A stretch of DNA of 64,000 nt, taken from positions 62,001-126,000 of the forward strand of contig JAEMRT010000002.1 of the NCBI GenBank assembly GCA_016463225.1, in the 5' to 3' direction. This stretch comes from Sphingopyxis sp. Lineage in GTDB: Bacteria > Pseudomonadota > Alphaproteobacteria > Sphingomonadales > Sphingomonadaceae. Of this stretch, positions 33,607-42,082 are shown one piece after another. How positions within the stretch are numbered: the stretch's first letter is position 1; each line of letters begins with the position of its first letter. The notes under the pieces are model-generated. The model was not told where the DNA came from and searched no databases. It saw nothing but the letters and a program-made list of their open reading frames with translations. The position numbers and the translations under genes were made by a program.

Positions 33607-35060
33607 GCATCGACGTCCATAATTGGATTGGCGACGCAGAACAACCCTCGCCCGGCGCGCCGCGCATCGAGCGGCACAGTCCGCACGACGGACGCCTGCT
33701 TTCTACAATGCCCGATTCACCGGCGACCGATGTCGAACGGGCGATCCAGAGCGCAGCTGATGCGTTTCCTGCATGGTCGGCCGTTACGCCGGTTCAGCGC
33801 GGTAATCTCGTCTATGGCTTTGCGGCGGCACTCCGCCGGGAAGCCGAAACGCTCGCGGCGATTGTGGCCGAAGAGACGGGTAAGCCCATCCAGGATGCGC
33901 GCGGCGAAGTCGGCGGCGCGATCCAGCTTGCCGATTTCTTCGCCGGTGAAGGGATGCGACTCTATTCCCGGACCCTGACCTCGGGAATGCCGGGCAAGAC
34001 CAGCCATACCGTTCGCCAACCGATCGGCGTCGCGGGTCTGATTGTTCCCGCCAACACCCCGATCGCCAATATCGCGTGGAAAACCTTCCCGGCGCTGATC
34101 TGCGGCAATACCGCCGTTCTGAAGGCATCGGAAGACGCGCCGCGAACGGCCGATTTCTTCGCGAAACTGGCCTCAGCGTCCGGCATCGACGGCGGCGTTC
34201 TGAACGTCGTATATGGTTCAGGCGTGACGGCCGGTACCGCTCTGGTCGCCGATGCGCGCGTCGGCGTTGTCAGTTTCACCGGATCAACCGGCGTCGGTCG
34301 CCAAATTGCCGAAGTCATGGGGCGGCGCCTAGGCCGATTGTCGCTGGAACTCGGCGGCAAGAATCCGATGGTTGTCTGCGACGATGCCGATCTCGACCGC
34401 GCGGTTCACTGGGCGGCGCTTTCGGCCTTCAGCAACGCCGGCCAGCGCTGCGCCGCGGGAAGTCGCATCATCGTCATGGACGGCATTTACGACCGGTTCC
34501 GCGATGCGCTCGGCGCGCGCGCGCGGTCGCTGACGCTGGGCATTCACGAAGGCGCCGATCTTGGCCCCGTCATGCACAAGCGGCAGCAGGCGACCATCTT
34601 GGCAGCGATCGCGCGCGCCGATGATGATGGTGCGACCATTTTATGTGGTGGCAGCAACGCGCCCGCCGACCAGCCGACCGCCGGCGCCTATGTCGCGCCG
34701 ACTCTTGTCGAGGTGCCATCGCACGATCTGGACATTGCCCACCGCGAATTGTTCGGCCCGGTCGCGACGCTGCATCGCGTCGGCGATCTCGCCGAAGCGC
34801 TGGAGCTCGCGAATGGCACCGAATATGGCCTGACGGCGGCGATCCACACCCGCGATGTCGACCGCGCCAACTGGTTCGCGCACCGGGTGCGGGCGGGAGT
34901 GGTTAACGTCAATATCGGCACCTATGGCAGCGAGCCGCACATGCCTTTCGGTGGCTTCGGCGCCTCGGGCAACGGGACGCGCGAGCCGGGCGTCGAGGCG
35001 CTGGACGTCTATTCGGAACTGAAGAATATCTCTTTCCTCACGCGCAGCGAGCTTATTTGA
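33603..35060 (+). CDS. Aldehyde dehydrogenase family protein
   Basis: A 485-residue NAD(P)+-dependent aldehyde dehydrogenase. It has Pro-Ala-Asn-Thr-Pro-Ile-Ala-Asn, Phe-Thr-Gly-Ser-Thr-Gly-Val-Gly, the general base in Leu-Glu-Leu-Gly-Gly-Lys-Asn, the catalytic cysteine in Asn-Ala-Gly-Gln-Arg-Cys, and Glu-Leu-Phe-Gly-Pro-Val. It oxidises an aldehyde to a carboxylate. Inside a NeuB/CMP-synthetase cassette this is unusual and suggests a sugar carboxylate or uronic-type precursor. It overlaps both neighbours, so it clearly belongs to the operon. Confidence 0.92.
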   Translation: MSIDVHNWIGDAEQPSPGAPRIERHSPHDGRLLSTMPDSPATDVERAIQSAADAFPAWSAVTPVQRGNLVYGFAAALRREAETLAAIVAEETGKPIQDARGEVGGAIQLADFFAGEGMRLYSRTLTSGMPGKTSHTVRQPIGVAGLIVPANTPIANIAWKTFPALICGNTAVLKASEDAPRTADFFAKLASASGIDGGVLNVVYGSGVTAGTALVADARVGVVSFTGSTGVGRQIAEVMGRRLGRLSLELGGKNPMVVCDDADLDRAVHWAALSAFSNAGQRCAAGSRIIVMDGIYDRFRDALGARARSLTLGIHEGADLGPVMHKRQQATILAAIARADDDGATILCGGSNAPADQPTAGAYVAPTLVEVPSHDLDIAHRELFGPVATLHRVGDLAEALELANGTEYGLTAAIHTRDVDRANWFAHRVRAGVVNVNIGTYGSEPHMPFGGFGASGNGTREPGVEALDVYSELKNISFLTRSELI

Positions 35061-35062
35061 CC

Positions 35063-35830
35063 ATGCCGCCGAAAGCCGTCGCCCTCATCCCTGCCCGTGC
35101 CGGATCGAAGCGGGTCGCCAACAAGAATATCCGGCAGCTTGCCGGACATCCGATGATGGCATATTCGATCCGCGCCGCGATCGACAGCGGCGTGTTCGCG
35201 TCGGTCGTCTGCGCTACCGATAATGAGGAATATGCCGATATTGCGCGCTATTATGGTGCCCATGTTCCGGCGTTGCGGCCCGCCGCCATGTCGGGTGACA
35301 AATCGCCCGATATTGAATGGATCCGCTGGATCCTCGATCTTCTCGACCAGCAGGGTGATCCGGTCGACGTGTTCAGCATCCTGCGTCCGACCAGCCCGTT
35401 TCGCCGCGCCGAAACGATTCGCCGCGCCTGGGCAATGTTTCTGGCCAGCCCCGGTGCTGATTCGCTGCGCGCGGTCGAAAAATGCCGCCAGCACCCGGGC
35501 AAGATGTGGGTGATCCGCGGCGACCGCATGCTGCCGCTGATGCCGTTCTCCAATGGTGCGACGCCTTGGCATAGCAGTCAATATGCCGCGCTGCCCGAAA
35601 TCTATGCGCAGGATGCAAGTCTCGAGATCGCCTGGGCGCGCGTTGCACGCCAAGGCGATAGCATCGCCGGTGACGCGATCATTCCCTTCGTCAGCGAAGG
35701 TCTTGACGGATTCGACATCAACGAGCCCGAAGACTGGCTTTTGGCCGAACAATATGTGACGGGCGGCGCGGTGACGTTGCAATCGATCGGACACGCCCCC
35801 TATCCCGGCCCGTCCCAACTAGGAGCATAA
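35063..35830 (+). CDS. CMP-ulosonic acid synthetase (acylneuraminate cytidylyltransferase family)
   Basis: A 255-residue NeuA-type nucleotidyltransferase. It has the N-terminal CTP-binding motif Leu-Ile-Pro-Ala-Arg-Ala-Gly-Ser-Lys-Arg, then Ala-Thr-Asp-Asn-Glu-Glu-Tyr, Leu-Arg-Pro-Thr-Ser-Pro-Phe-Arg and a C-terminal Phe-Asp-Ile-Asn-Glu-Pro-Glu-Asp. It activates a 2-keto-3-deoxy sugar acid with CTP for transfer. The substrate is presumably the product of the NeuB homolog upstream. The ATG at 35063 lies two bases after the preceding stop. Confidence 0.92.
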   Translation: MPPKAVALIPARAGSKRVANKNIRQLAGHPMMAYSIRAAIDSGVFASVVCATDNEEYADIARYYGAHVPALRPAAMSGDKSPDIEWIRWILDLLDQQGDPVDVFSILRPTSPFRRAETIRRAWAMFLASPGADSLRAVEKCRQHPGKMWVIRGDRMLPLMPFSNGATPWHSSQYAALPEIYAQDASLEIAWARVARQGDSIAGDAIIPFVSEGLDGFDINEPEDWLLAEQYVTGGAVTLQSIGHAPYPGPSQLGA

Positions 35831-35837
35831 ACAAGCC

Positions 35838-37781
35838 ATGGGTGATCTCATCGGTACCGCCGTCGGCGGAACCCTCTATTATGTCGCGAAGTCGGAATTC
35901 GATCGTGTGCTCGCCCTGCCCGTGCCGGACGTCCAGCGCGTCGGCATTTTCGCGACGCTTGCCCGGATCAACACGCTCTACATGATCGCCCGGGCGGGAT
36001 CGGGGCATATCGGCAGCAGCTTCAGCAGCCTCGACATGATGGCCTGGATCGAATTGCGCGGCCGACGCCGCGACGCCGATGGCCAATCGAACGATCTGTT
36101 CTTTTCATCCAAGGGGCATGATGCCCCGGGGCTCTATAATGTCCTGATCGCGACCGGCGCGCTCGATTTCGACAATATCCATATGCTCCGCCGCCTCGGC
36201 GGCCTGCCCGGTCATCCCGATGTCAACGTGCCCGGCATGGCCTTCAACACTGGCTCACTCGGGATGGGCGTATCCAAGGCCAAGGGGTTTCTCGCCGCGA
36301 ACCGTCTGTTGCAGCGCGACGGCCGCGTTTTTGTGTTGACCGGCGACGGCGAGTTGCAGGAAGGCCAGTTCTGGGAATCGCTGATTTCGGCGGCCAACGG
36401 CAAGATGGACAACCTTGTCGTCATCATCGACCACAACAAGCTGCAGTCGGACACGCTGGTCGCCCAGGTCAGCGACCTCGGCGACCTGGAAGCCAAGCTC
36501 AAGGCGTTCGGCTGGCATGTCGCACGGTGCGATGGCAATGATCTGGCCGCGTTTTCCGCCACCCTCGATGATTGCATGGCGGTGACCGGTCAGCCCAAAA
36601 TCATCATCGCCGACACCGTGAAAGGGAAAGGCGTGTCCTTCATGGAACATACCTCGATCGATTCTGACGTCGAGCTCTATAAATTCCATAGCGGCGCCCC
36701 CAGCGCCGAAGCTTATGTCGCTGGCGCGCAAGAACTGATCGACCTCGCCAATCGCCAGCTTGCTGGCGCCGGCGCGGACGCCCTGCTGCTGGAAATCGAG
36801 GAACGCCCGCAGGCTGCCGCGCCGCCGCCAGGCCAGCAGCGGCTGGTTCCCGCTTATAGCAACGCGCTGCTCGCCCAGGCCGCCAAGCATGCCAATCTGG
36901 TCGCGCTCGACGCGGATCTCGTGCTCGATACCGGGCTTATTCCTTTCCGCGATGCGTATCCCGATCGCTTCATCGAATGCGGCATTGCCGAACAGGATAT
37001 GGTGTCGCAGGCTGGCGGCATGGCGCGGGGCGGCCTGTTGCCGATCGTTCACTCCTTTGCCTGTTTCCTGTCGGCACGTCCGAACGAGCAGATTTACAAC
37101 AATGCGACCGAGGGTACAAAAATCATCTATGTCGCGTCTCTGGCCGGCGTGCTGCCCGCCGGCCCCGGACATTCGCATCAGGCGGTGCGCGACATATCTT
37201 CGCTCGCAGGTGTGCCGGGACTGACGATGGTCGAGCCCTCGTGCGAGGCCGAGGTCGGCGCGCTGCTCGACTGGGCCATCGACGAAAATGACGCGAGTAC
37301 CTACATCCGGCTCGTCTCCACCCCCTGTGACATCCCTTATGCTTTGCCCCAGGACTATACGCCCCGCCCGGGTATAGGCGTCATCCTGGCCGATGGCGAG
37401 GATGTGGTCGTGATCGCTTATGGCCCGACGATGCTGCCCGTCGCGATCGACGCCGCCCACAAGCTGTCGAACAACGGCATTCAGGCCCGCGTTGTGAACC
37501 TGCCCTGGCTCAATATAGTCGATCGCGACTGGTTGGCAGGCGTGGTCAAGGGTGCGAGCGCCGTGGTATCGATCGACAATCACTACGTCGTCGGCGGCCA
37601 GGGTGACCGGATCGCCGACGCTCTGGCGACGATCACCGATGCGCCGCCGCTGGTTCGCCTGGGGCTTCGCGACGTGCCGCCGAGCGGACAAAATGCCGAG
37701 GTACTGGACGCGTTGGGACTGGACGCCGCAACCATCGCATCAACCATCAGCGCCGCCCTGGCGGCGGCGCGCAAAGCGTGA
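35838..37781 (+). CDS. Transketolase in the polysaccharide locus
   Basis: A 647-residue full-length thiamine-diphosphate enzyme. The N-terminal half has Ser-Gly-His-Ile-Gly, Gly-Ser-Leu-Gly-Met-Gly and the cofactor motif Gly-Asp-Gly-Glu-Leu-Gln-Glu-Gly. The C-terminal half has Glu-Cys-Gly-Ile-Ala-Glu-Gln-Asp-Met and Pro-Gly-His-Ser-His-Gln-Ala. It resembles transketolases found in surface-polysaccharide and secondary-metabolite clusters rather than only the pentose-phosphate enzyme. It may make the sugar acceptor for the NeuB homolog or add a two-carbon branch. It follows the CMP-synthetase gene by seven bases. Confidence 0.9.
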   Translation: MGDLIGTAVGGTLYYVAKSEFDRVLALPVPDVQRVGIFATLARINTLYMIARAGSGHIGSSFSSLDMMAWIELRGRRRDADGQSNDLFFSSKGHDAPGLYNVLIATGALDFDNIHMLRRLGGLPGHPDVNVPGMAFNTGSLGMGVSKAKGFLAANRLLQRDGRVFVLTGDGELQEGQFWESLISAANGKMDNLVVIIDHNKLQSDTLVAQVSDLGDLEAKLKAFGWHVARCDGNDLAAFSATLDDCMAVTGQPKIIIADTVKGKGVSFMEHTSIDSDVELYKFHSGAPSAEAYVAGAQELIDLANRQLAGAGADALLLEIEERPQAAAPPPGQQRLVPAYSNALLAQAAKHANLVALDADLVLDTGLIPFRDAYPDRFIECGIAEQDMVSQAGGMARGGLLPIVHSFACFLSARPNEQIYNNATEGTKIIYVASLAGVLPAGPGHSHQAVRDISSLAGVPGLTMVEPSCEAEVGALLDWAIDENDASTYIRLVSTPCDIPYALPQDYTPRPGIGVILADGEDVVVIAYGPTMLPVAIDAAHKLSNNGIQARVVNLPWLNIVDRDWLAGVVKGASAVVSIDNHYVVGGQGDRIADALATITDAPPLVRLGLRDVPPSGQNAEVLDALGLDAATIASTISAALAAARKA

Positions 37782-38635
37782 CAGGCACCATGATCAAAAA
37801 ACTGCAAAACGCCGTCGCGCGAATGATCGCCGGGGTCGAAACCCACACCCGGCTCGCACAGCGGGCCCGTTACGAAGATCTCCGCGATCGCAAGCAACGC
37901 GAGCAACCCCGGACTCTGTCGGCGTCGGGCTACAAGATTTTTTCACAAAGCGACGAAGACGGTATGATCGCCGAAATTTTCCGCCGCATCGGCACAACCA
38001 ATAAGCGCTTCGTCGAATTCGGCGTCGGCGACGGCCTGGAAAACAACACGTTGGCGCTTTTGTACCAAGGATGGACTGGGCTGTGGATCGATGGATCAGA
38101 CGAGTTTTGCCGCACCATCACGGCGGCTTATGACAAAGCGATCGCCTCGGGCCAACTGGCGCTCATCAACAGCTTTATCACGCGAGACAATATCGATGTG
38201 CTGATCACCAGCCGGATTGAGGCGGGCGAGATTGATCTGTTGTCGGTCGATATCGACGGGAACGATGCCCATGTGTATCGTGCCATCAAAAGCATTTCGC
38301 CCCGCGTTATCGTATTTGAATACAACGCGAAATTTGGACCCGAGATCGACTATTGCATGGCTTATGACGCCGTTCATATGTGGCGAAAATCGGACCGTTT
38401 CGGCGCATCTCTCAAGCATTATGAAACATTGTTGGACGGCAAGGGCTATCGCTTGGTCGGATGCAATCTCGTGGGCACGAACGCCTTTTTTGTCCGCGAT
38501 GATCTGATCGGTGACAAGTTCGACGGGCCGTTTACTGCGGCAGAGCATTTCGAACCAGCGCGTTACGAACTGGCGGGCATTCCATCTGGCCATCCACCCA
38601 TCCACGCCACATTCGCGACACGGGTAGGCGGGTGA
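37778..38635 (+). CDS. FkbM-like methyltransferase-fold protein
   Basis: A 285-residue protein. A Rossmann-like motif Glu-Phe-Gly-Val-Gly-Asp-Gly-Leu-Glu-Asn-Asn-Thr lies near residue 80, followed by Thr-Gly-Leu-Trp-Ile-Asp-Gly. Later Leu-Leu-Ser-Val-Asp-Ile-Asp-Gly-Asn-Asp and Val-Phe-Glu-Tyr-Asn are the pattern of FkbM-related proteins common in glycan clusters. It may methylate a sugar, but the target is unknown. The GTG at 37778 overlaps the transketolase stop as GTGA; an ATG at 37790 is the alternative start. Confidence 0.75.
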   Translation: MTGTMIKKLQNAVARMIAGVETHTRLAQRARYEDLRDRKQREQPRTLSASGYKIFSQSDEDGMIAEIFRRIGTTNKRFVEFGVGDGLENNTLALLYQGWTGLWIDGSDEFCRTITAAYDKAIASGQLALINSFITRDNIDVLITSRIEAGEIDLLSVDIDGNDAHVYRAIKSISPRVIVFEYNAKFGPEIDYCMAYDAVHMWRKSDRFGASLKHYETLLDGKGYRLVGCNLVGTNAFFVRDDLIGDKFDGPFTAAEHFEPARYELAGIPSGHPPIHATFATRVGG

Positions 38636-39348
38636 CCTATAAGGACGCCCTTTACGACACCTATGTCTCCAGCCACATCGCGCATCGGAAAGGTATCTCC
38701 GACCCGCGTTCGCTCGCGATCCAGTCGAAAATTTTCGATGGCCATTTCGGCCGTCTTTTGCCGCTTCGCCGCGAAAAGGTCGCCGATCTGGGCTGCGGCC
38801 CGGGAACTTTGGTCGCCTGGCTCAAAAATCAAGGATTTACTCAGGTATCGGGGGTGGATTTCAGCCACGAGCAGGTTGCGAACGCCCATGCGCTGGGTCT
38901 TGAAGAAGTCGTGCAAGGCGATATTTTCGATTTCCTCTCCACCAACAAAGATTTCGATCTTTTGTTTGCACGCGATGTGATCGAACATTTCGATCGGCAA
39001 ATGGTATTCGATTTCCTGGCGGCAGCGCGCGGCGCCCTCCGCCCGGGCGGAAGATTGATCCTCCAGGTTCCCAACGCCCAATCGCCATATTTCGGTCGCG
39101 TGCGCTATGGAGACTTCACCCACGAGCTGGCGTTCACCGCGGGCAGCATGCGCCAGGTACTCAATGCCGTGGGCTATTCGTCGGCCTCGATTCATCCGTG
39201 GCGCCCCGTCGCGTTCAACCTCAAGTCGCGGGTGCGATCGATCGCATGGCGGTTACTCGAACCAGTGCTGCAATTACCGATCGTCGTCGAAAGCGCCACG
39301 CGCGACCCGATCGTCACCATGAATCTGATCGCTGTCGCCGAGAAATGA
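38632..39348 (+). CDS. Class I SAM-dependent methyltransferase
   Basis: A 238-residue protein. It has Val-Ala-Asp-Leu-Gly-Cys-Gly-Pro-Gly-Thr (motif I), Gly-Val-Asp-Phe-Ser, Phe-Ala-Arg-Asp-Val-Ile-Glu-His-Phe and Leu-Arg-Pro-Gly-Gly-Arg-Leu-Ile-Leu-Gln-Val-Pro. It is a UbiE/Methyltransf_11-type enzyme, probably modifying a sugar or chain end. The GTG start overlaps the preceding stop (GTGA), and its stop overlaps the next start (ATGA). Confidence 0.87.
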   Translation: MTYKDALYDTYVSSHIAHRKGISDPRSLAIQSKIFDGHFGRLLPLRREKVADLGCGPGTLVAWLKNQGFTQVSGVDFSHEQVANAHALGLEEVVQGDIFDFLSTNKDFDLLFARDVIEHFDRQMVFDFLAAARGALRPGGRLILQVPNAQSPYFGRVRYGDFTHELAFTAGSMRQVLNAVGYSSASIHPWRPVAFNLKSRVRSIAWRLLEPVLQLPIVVESATRDPIVTMNLIAVAEK

Positions 39349-40553
39349 CAACAAAGCGCAATATTCTCTTTATCGGCAACTACCCACCGCCATTTGGCGG
39401 CGTGCCGTTACACATCGAGTTACTGAGTGGGTATCTCGCTGCGCGCGGCTGGTCGTGCCACGTGTTATCCGGGGGCGTAACCGGGACTGAACGCATCGGT
39501 GACGTCATGGTGCACAAGCCGGGCTATGTCAGAAAGGCCCGGGGAGCGATTCGGCAATCCTTCAACCGCGACTTCGACCGCTGGCCCGACGGGCGCGACT
39601 TTGTGGCGGAGCAACCGGCAATGGCGCGGCGTTATCGCATGTTCGCCGATGTCGGCAGCGCGATCGTCCGGCGGGAGCGGATCGATCTTATCGCCTCCTA
39701 TAATCTGCTGTCCTATGCGCCGGTTGGGGCATGGCTTTCCGAACAATTCGATTTGCCGCACGTCGTCACTATCTTTGGCGAAATTTTCAAATTTCCCGAG
39801 ATGGCCCGGCACGCCGGCTTTTTCCGCGCCGCCAGCGAACGCGCGCACAAACTGCTTTCCTGCAGCGAGCATTGCGGTCGGAGCCTCACAAGGCTGGGCG
39901 TCGAAAGACGGGTCGATGCCGTCACTTTCGGGATCGACCTGAAGCGATTTCATCCCGGTGAGCCGCCGGTCGATCTTCGCGACAGGCTGGGTTTTTCGGA
40001 CGCACCTGTGGTCCTGTTCGTTGGCCGCCTGACGCGCGAGATGGGGCTCGACAGCTTCATCGCTGCGGCCGAGACAATCCAGACCGCGCGGCCCGATACG
40101 CAATTTCTTATTGTCGGGCAGGAGGGCGACTTCGCGGACGAAGCCGAAAGTCGCGCGGCGACCTGGCCGGGCAACATGGCTGTCGTGCGCAACGCGCCCT
40201 ATGACGAGCTGCCGCTCTATTACAGGCTTGCCGACGTGCTGCTCGTTCCGACGCGCGGAGACCGGACGTGCAGCAGCCTGGCCGGCATGGAGGCAATGGC
40301 AACACGCGTCGCGGTCGCAGCCTTCGCGATCGGCGGCGTGCCCGAAATCGTCATCGACGACGACACCGGCCTGTTAGTCCCGCCCGAAGACACCGACCGC
40401 CTCGCCCACGCGACGCTGCGCCTTCTGGAGGACGCCCAACTTCGCGAGCGAATGGCTGCCGCTGGGTTCGCCCAGGCACAGGCTCGGCTCGGCGAACAGC
40501 ATATGAATGCGGCCATGGAGGCCCAATTTGCCGAACTGTTGGCTCGCCAATGA
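39345..40553 (+). CDS. Glycosyltransferase family 4 protein
   Basis: A 402-residue GT-B enzyme. An N-terminal Gly-Asn-Tyr-Pro-Pro-Pro-Phe-Gly-Gly-Val-Pro loop is followed by a C-terminal donor domain with Leu-Phe-Val-Gly-Arg-Leu-Thr and the retaining-enzyme region ending Gly-Gly-Val-Pro-Glu-Ile-Val. In the usual Glu-x7-Glu pattern the first position reads Ser-Ser-Leu-Ala-Gly-Met-Glu. The ATG overlaps the upstream stop as ATGA. The donor sugar cannot be read from sequence. Confidence 0.88.
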   Translation: MTTKRNILFIGNYPPPFGGVPLHIELLSGYLAARGWSCHVLSGGVTGTERIGDVMVHKPGYVRKARGAIRQSFNRDFDRWPDGRDFVAEQPAMARRYRMFADVGSAIVRRERIDLIASYNLLSYAPVGAWLSEQFDLPHVVTIFGEIFKFPEMARHAGFFRAASERAHKLLSCSEHCGRSLTRLGVERRVDAVTFGIDLKRFHPGEPPVDLRDRLGFSDAPVVLFVGRLTREMGLDSFIAAAETIQTARPDTQFLIVGQEGDFADEAESRAATWPGNMAVVRNAPYDELPLYYRLADVLLVPTRGDRTCSSLAGMEAMATRVAVAAFAIGGVPEIVIDDDTGLLVPPEDTDRLAHATLRLLEDAQLRERMAAAGFAQAQARLGEQHMNAAMEAQFAELLARQ

Positions 40554-41980
40554 ACCGCGTGATCCTCCGCGACTTCATCGCCTACCTGCCGGCCCGTATC
40601 GTACCGGCGCTGGTAGCTCTGGCGGGAATTCCCATCGTCACCCGGCTGCTCAGCCCGGCGGATTATGGCGAATATCTGCTCGCGCTGACAACCTTGACCC
40701 TGATCGGAGCCTTCTCCGCCAGCTGGATCGTGTCGATCGTTACGCGGTTCCGACCGATCGACGTCGATGGGGCGCTGGCTGTACACTTGCGCCCATTTAT
40801 CCTGTCTTCTGTCGGAGGCGGCATTGCGGCCTGGCTCTTCATCGGGTCGGTCTATCAGGGCCATGGCGGCGATACATGGCTGCTGCTCGCCGGCGGAGCG
40901 TGGATCGCCACCTATACCGCGACCGAATACAGGACCGCGCGGTATCGGGCCGATGAACAGGCGTTTGCTTACAGTCTGGCGGTGTGTCTGCGAAGCATCG
41001 GCGGGCTGCTGGTCGGTATCGCGCTCGTCTATTGGGCTATGCGCAACGGTTCGATGCTGCTGATGGGCGTCGCGATTGCATCGCTCTTCGTGATCCTGCC
41101 GATAGGAAAGCGCAAGGCCGTGGCCGCGCGTACGCCAACGGACAATCCCGCCTTCAATCGAAAGGATCTGTTGCGCTATGCGGTGCCCATCGCCTTTTCC
41201 AATCTGTTCGTCGTCGCGCTGAGCTCCGTCAATCGCTATATTGTTGAAATCTATTGGGGCATCGAACAGGTCGCCATCTACGGCGCATCATATGACATCG
41301 CCGAACGGTCGATTTTTTTCCTCAATGCGATGATGCTGCTTTCGTCGTCGGTCATGGCAATCAAGGTTTTCGAACGCGATGGTGAGGCGGCTGCAGCAAC
41401 AATGCTGGGCGCCTTGCTGCGCTTTTACATGCTGATCGCCGGGATCATTGTCGCTGGCGCCTTCGTGCTGGCCGACCCGATCATCTGGCTGTTGTTGCCT
41501 CCGTCCTATCAGGCGGGTGCCATCATCCTGCCGATTGTGTCGGCGGGCGCCGTTCTGGTCGGGATCATGCACCGCTATTCGCTGATTCTCTCTTTCCACA
41601 AGCGAACTGACATTATCCTAGTTTGCACGATCATTGCGCTGATTGCCAACTTGGTCGCATCGATCACTCTCGTTTCGCAATACGGGATTGTCGGCGGCGC
41701 GATCGGGTCGCTCTGCGGCTATCTGGTCTGGTTCATCGCGATCCGCTGGAGCGTGCGAAAGTTTCACGCGCCACGCTTTCCCTGGTTGTCATTGCTGCGC
41801 GTCCTGTTGGCCTGTTCGGCCTCCGGACTCGTGATGTACGTACTGGCGGGACGATCGCTCGCCGAATTTGCTTTGGCGGTTGCCGGCGGGGCAGCCGTCT
41901 ATGCAGCGACGCTGTTTGCCACAGCCGAAATTTCGAAGCCTGAACTAGCTGCGTTAGCCAAATTTGTGAACCGGTCTTAG
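40550..41980 (+). CDS. wzx: Wzx-type polysaccharide flippase
   Basis: A 476-residue membrane protein with about 12-14 predicted helices. The N-terminus (Pro-Ala-Arg-Ile-Val-Pro-Ala-Leu, then Ile-Pro-Ile-Val-Thr-Arg-Leu-Leu-Ser-Pro-Ala-Asp-Tyr-Gly) is the classic oligosaccharide flippase pattern of the MOP superfamily. It moves undecaprenyl-linked repeat units across the inner membrane for Wzy. It overlaps the upstream glycosyltransferase gene by ATGA. Confidence 0.92.
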   Translation: MNRVILRDFIAYLPARIVPALVALAGIPIVTRLLSPADYGEYLLALTTLTLIGAFSASWIVSIVTRFRPIDVDGALAVHLRPFILSSVGGGIAAWLFIGSVYQGHGGDTWLLLAGGAWIATYTATEYRTARYRADEQAFAYSLAVCLRSIGGLLVGIALVYWAMRNGSMLLMGVAIASLFVILPIGKRKAVAARTPTDNPAFNRKDLLRYAVPIAFSNLFVVALSSVNRYIVEIYWGIEQVAIYGASYDIAERSIFFLNAMMLLSSSVMAIKVFERDGEAAAATMLGALLRFYMLIAGIIVAGAFVLADPIIWLLLPPSYQAGAIILPIVSAGAVLVGIMHRYSLILSFHKRTDIILVCTIIALIANLVASITLVSQYGIVGGAIGSLCGYLVWFIAIRWSVRKFHAPRFPWLSLLRVLLACSASGLVMYVLAGRSLAEFALAVAGGAAVYAATLFATAEISKPELAALAKFVNRS

Positions 41981-42082
41981 TCGTATGCTTGCCACGCTCG
42001 ACGGATCGCTAGAGAATCGGTATTCGCTGACCAACCCGTGGTCGACCCCCGTTGGGTTGCCCTGCATTTATTGGGACTTCCA

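Noticed and set aside
36255-37691. A 478-residue minus-strand open frame opposite the transketolase
   Set aside because: The transketolase frame contains all cofactor motifs and fits the operon. The antisense frame is a GC-bias product.
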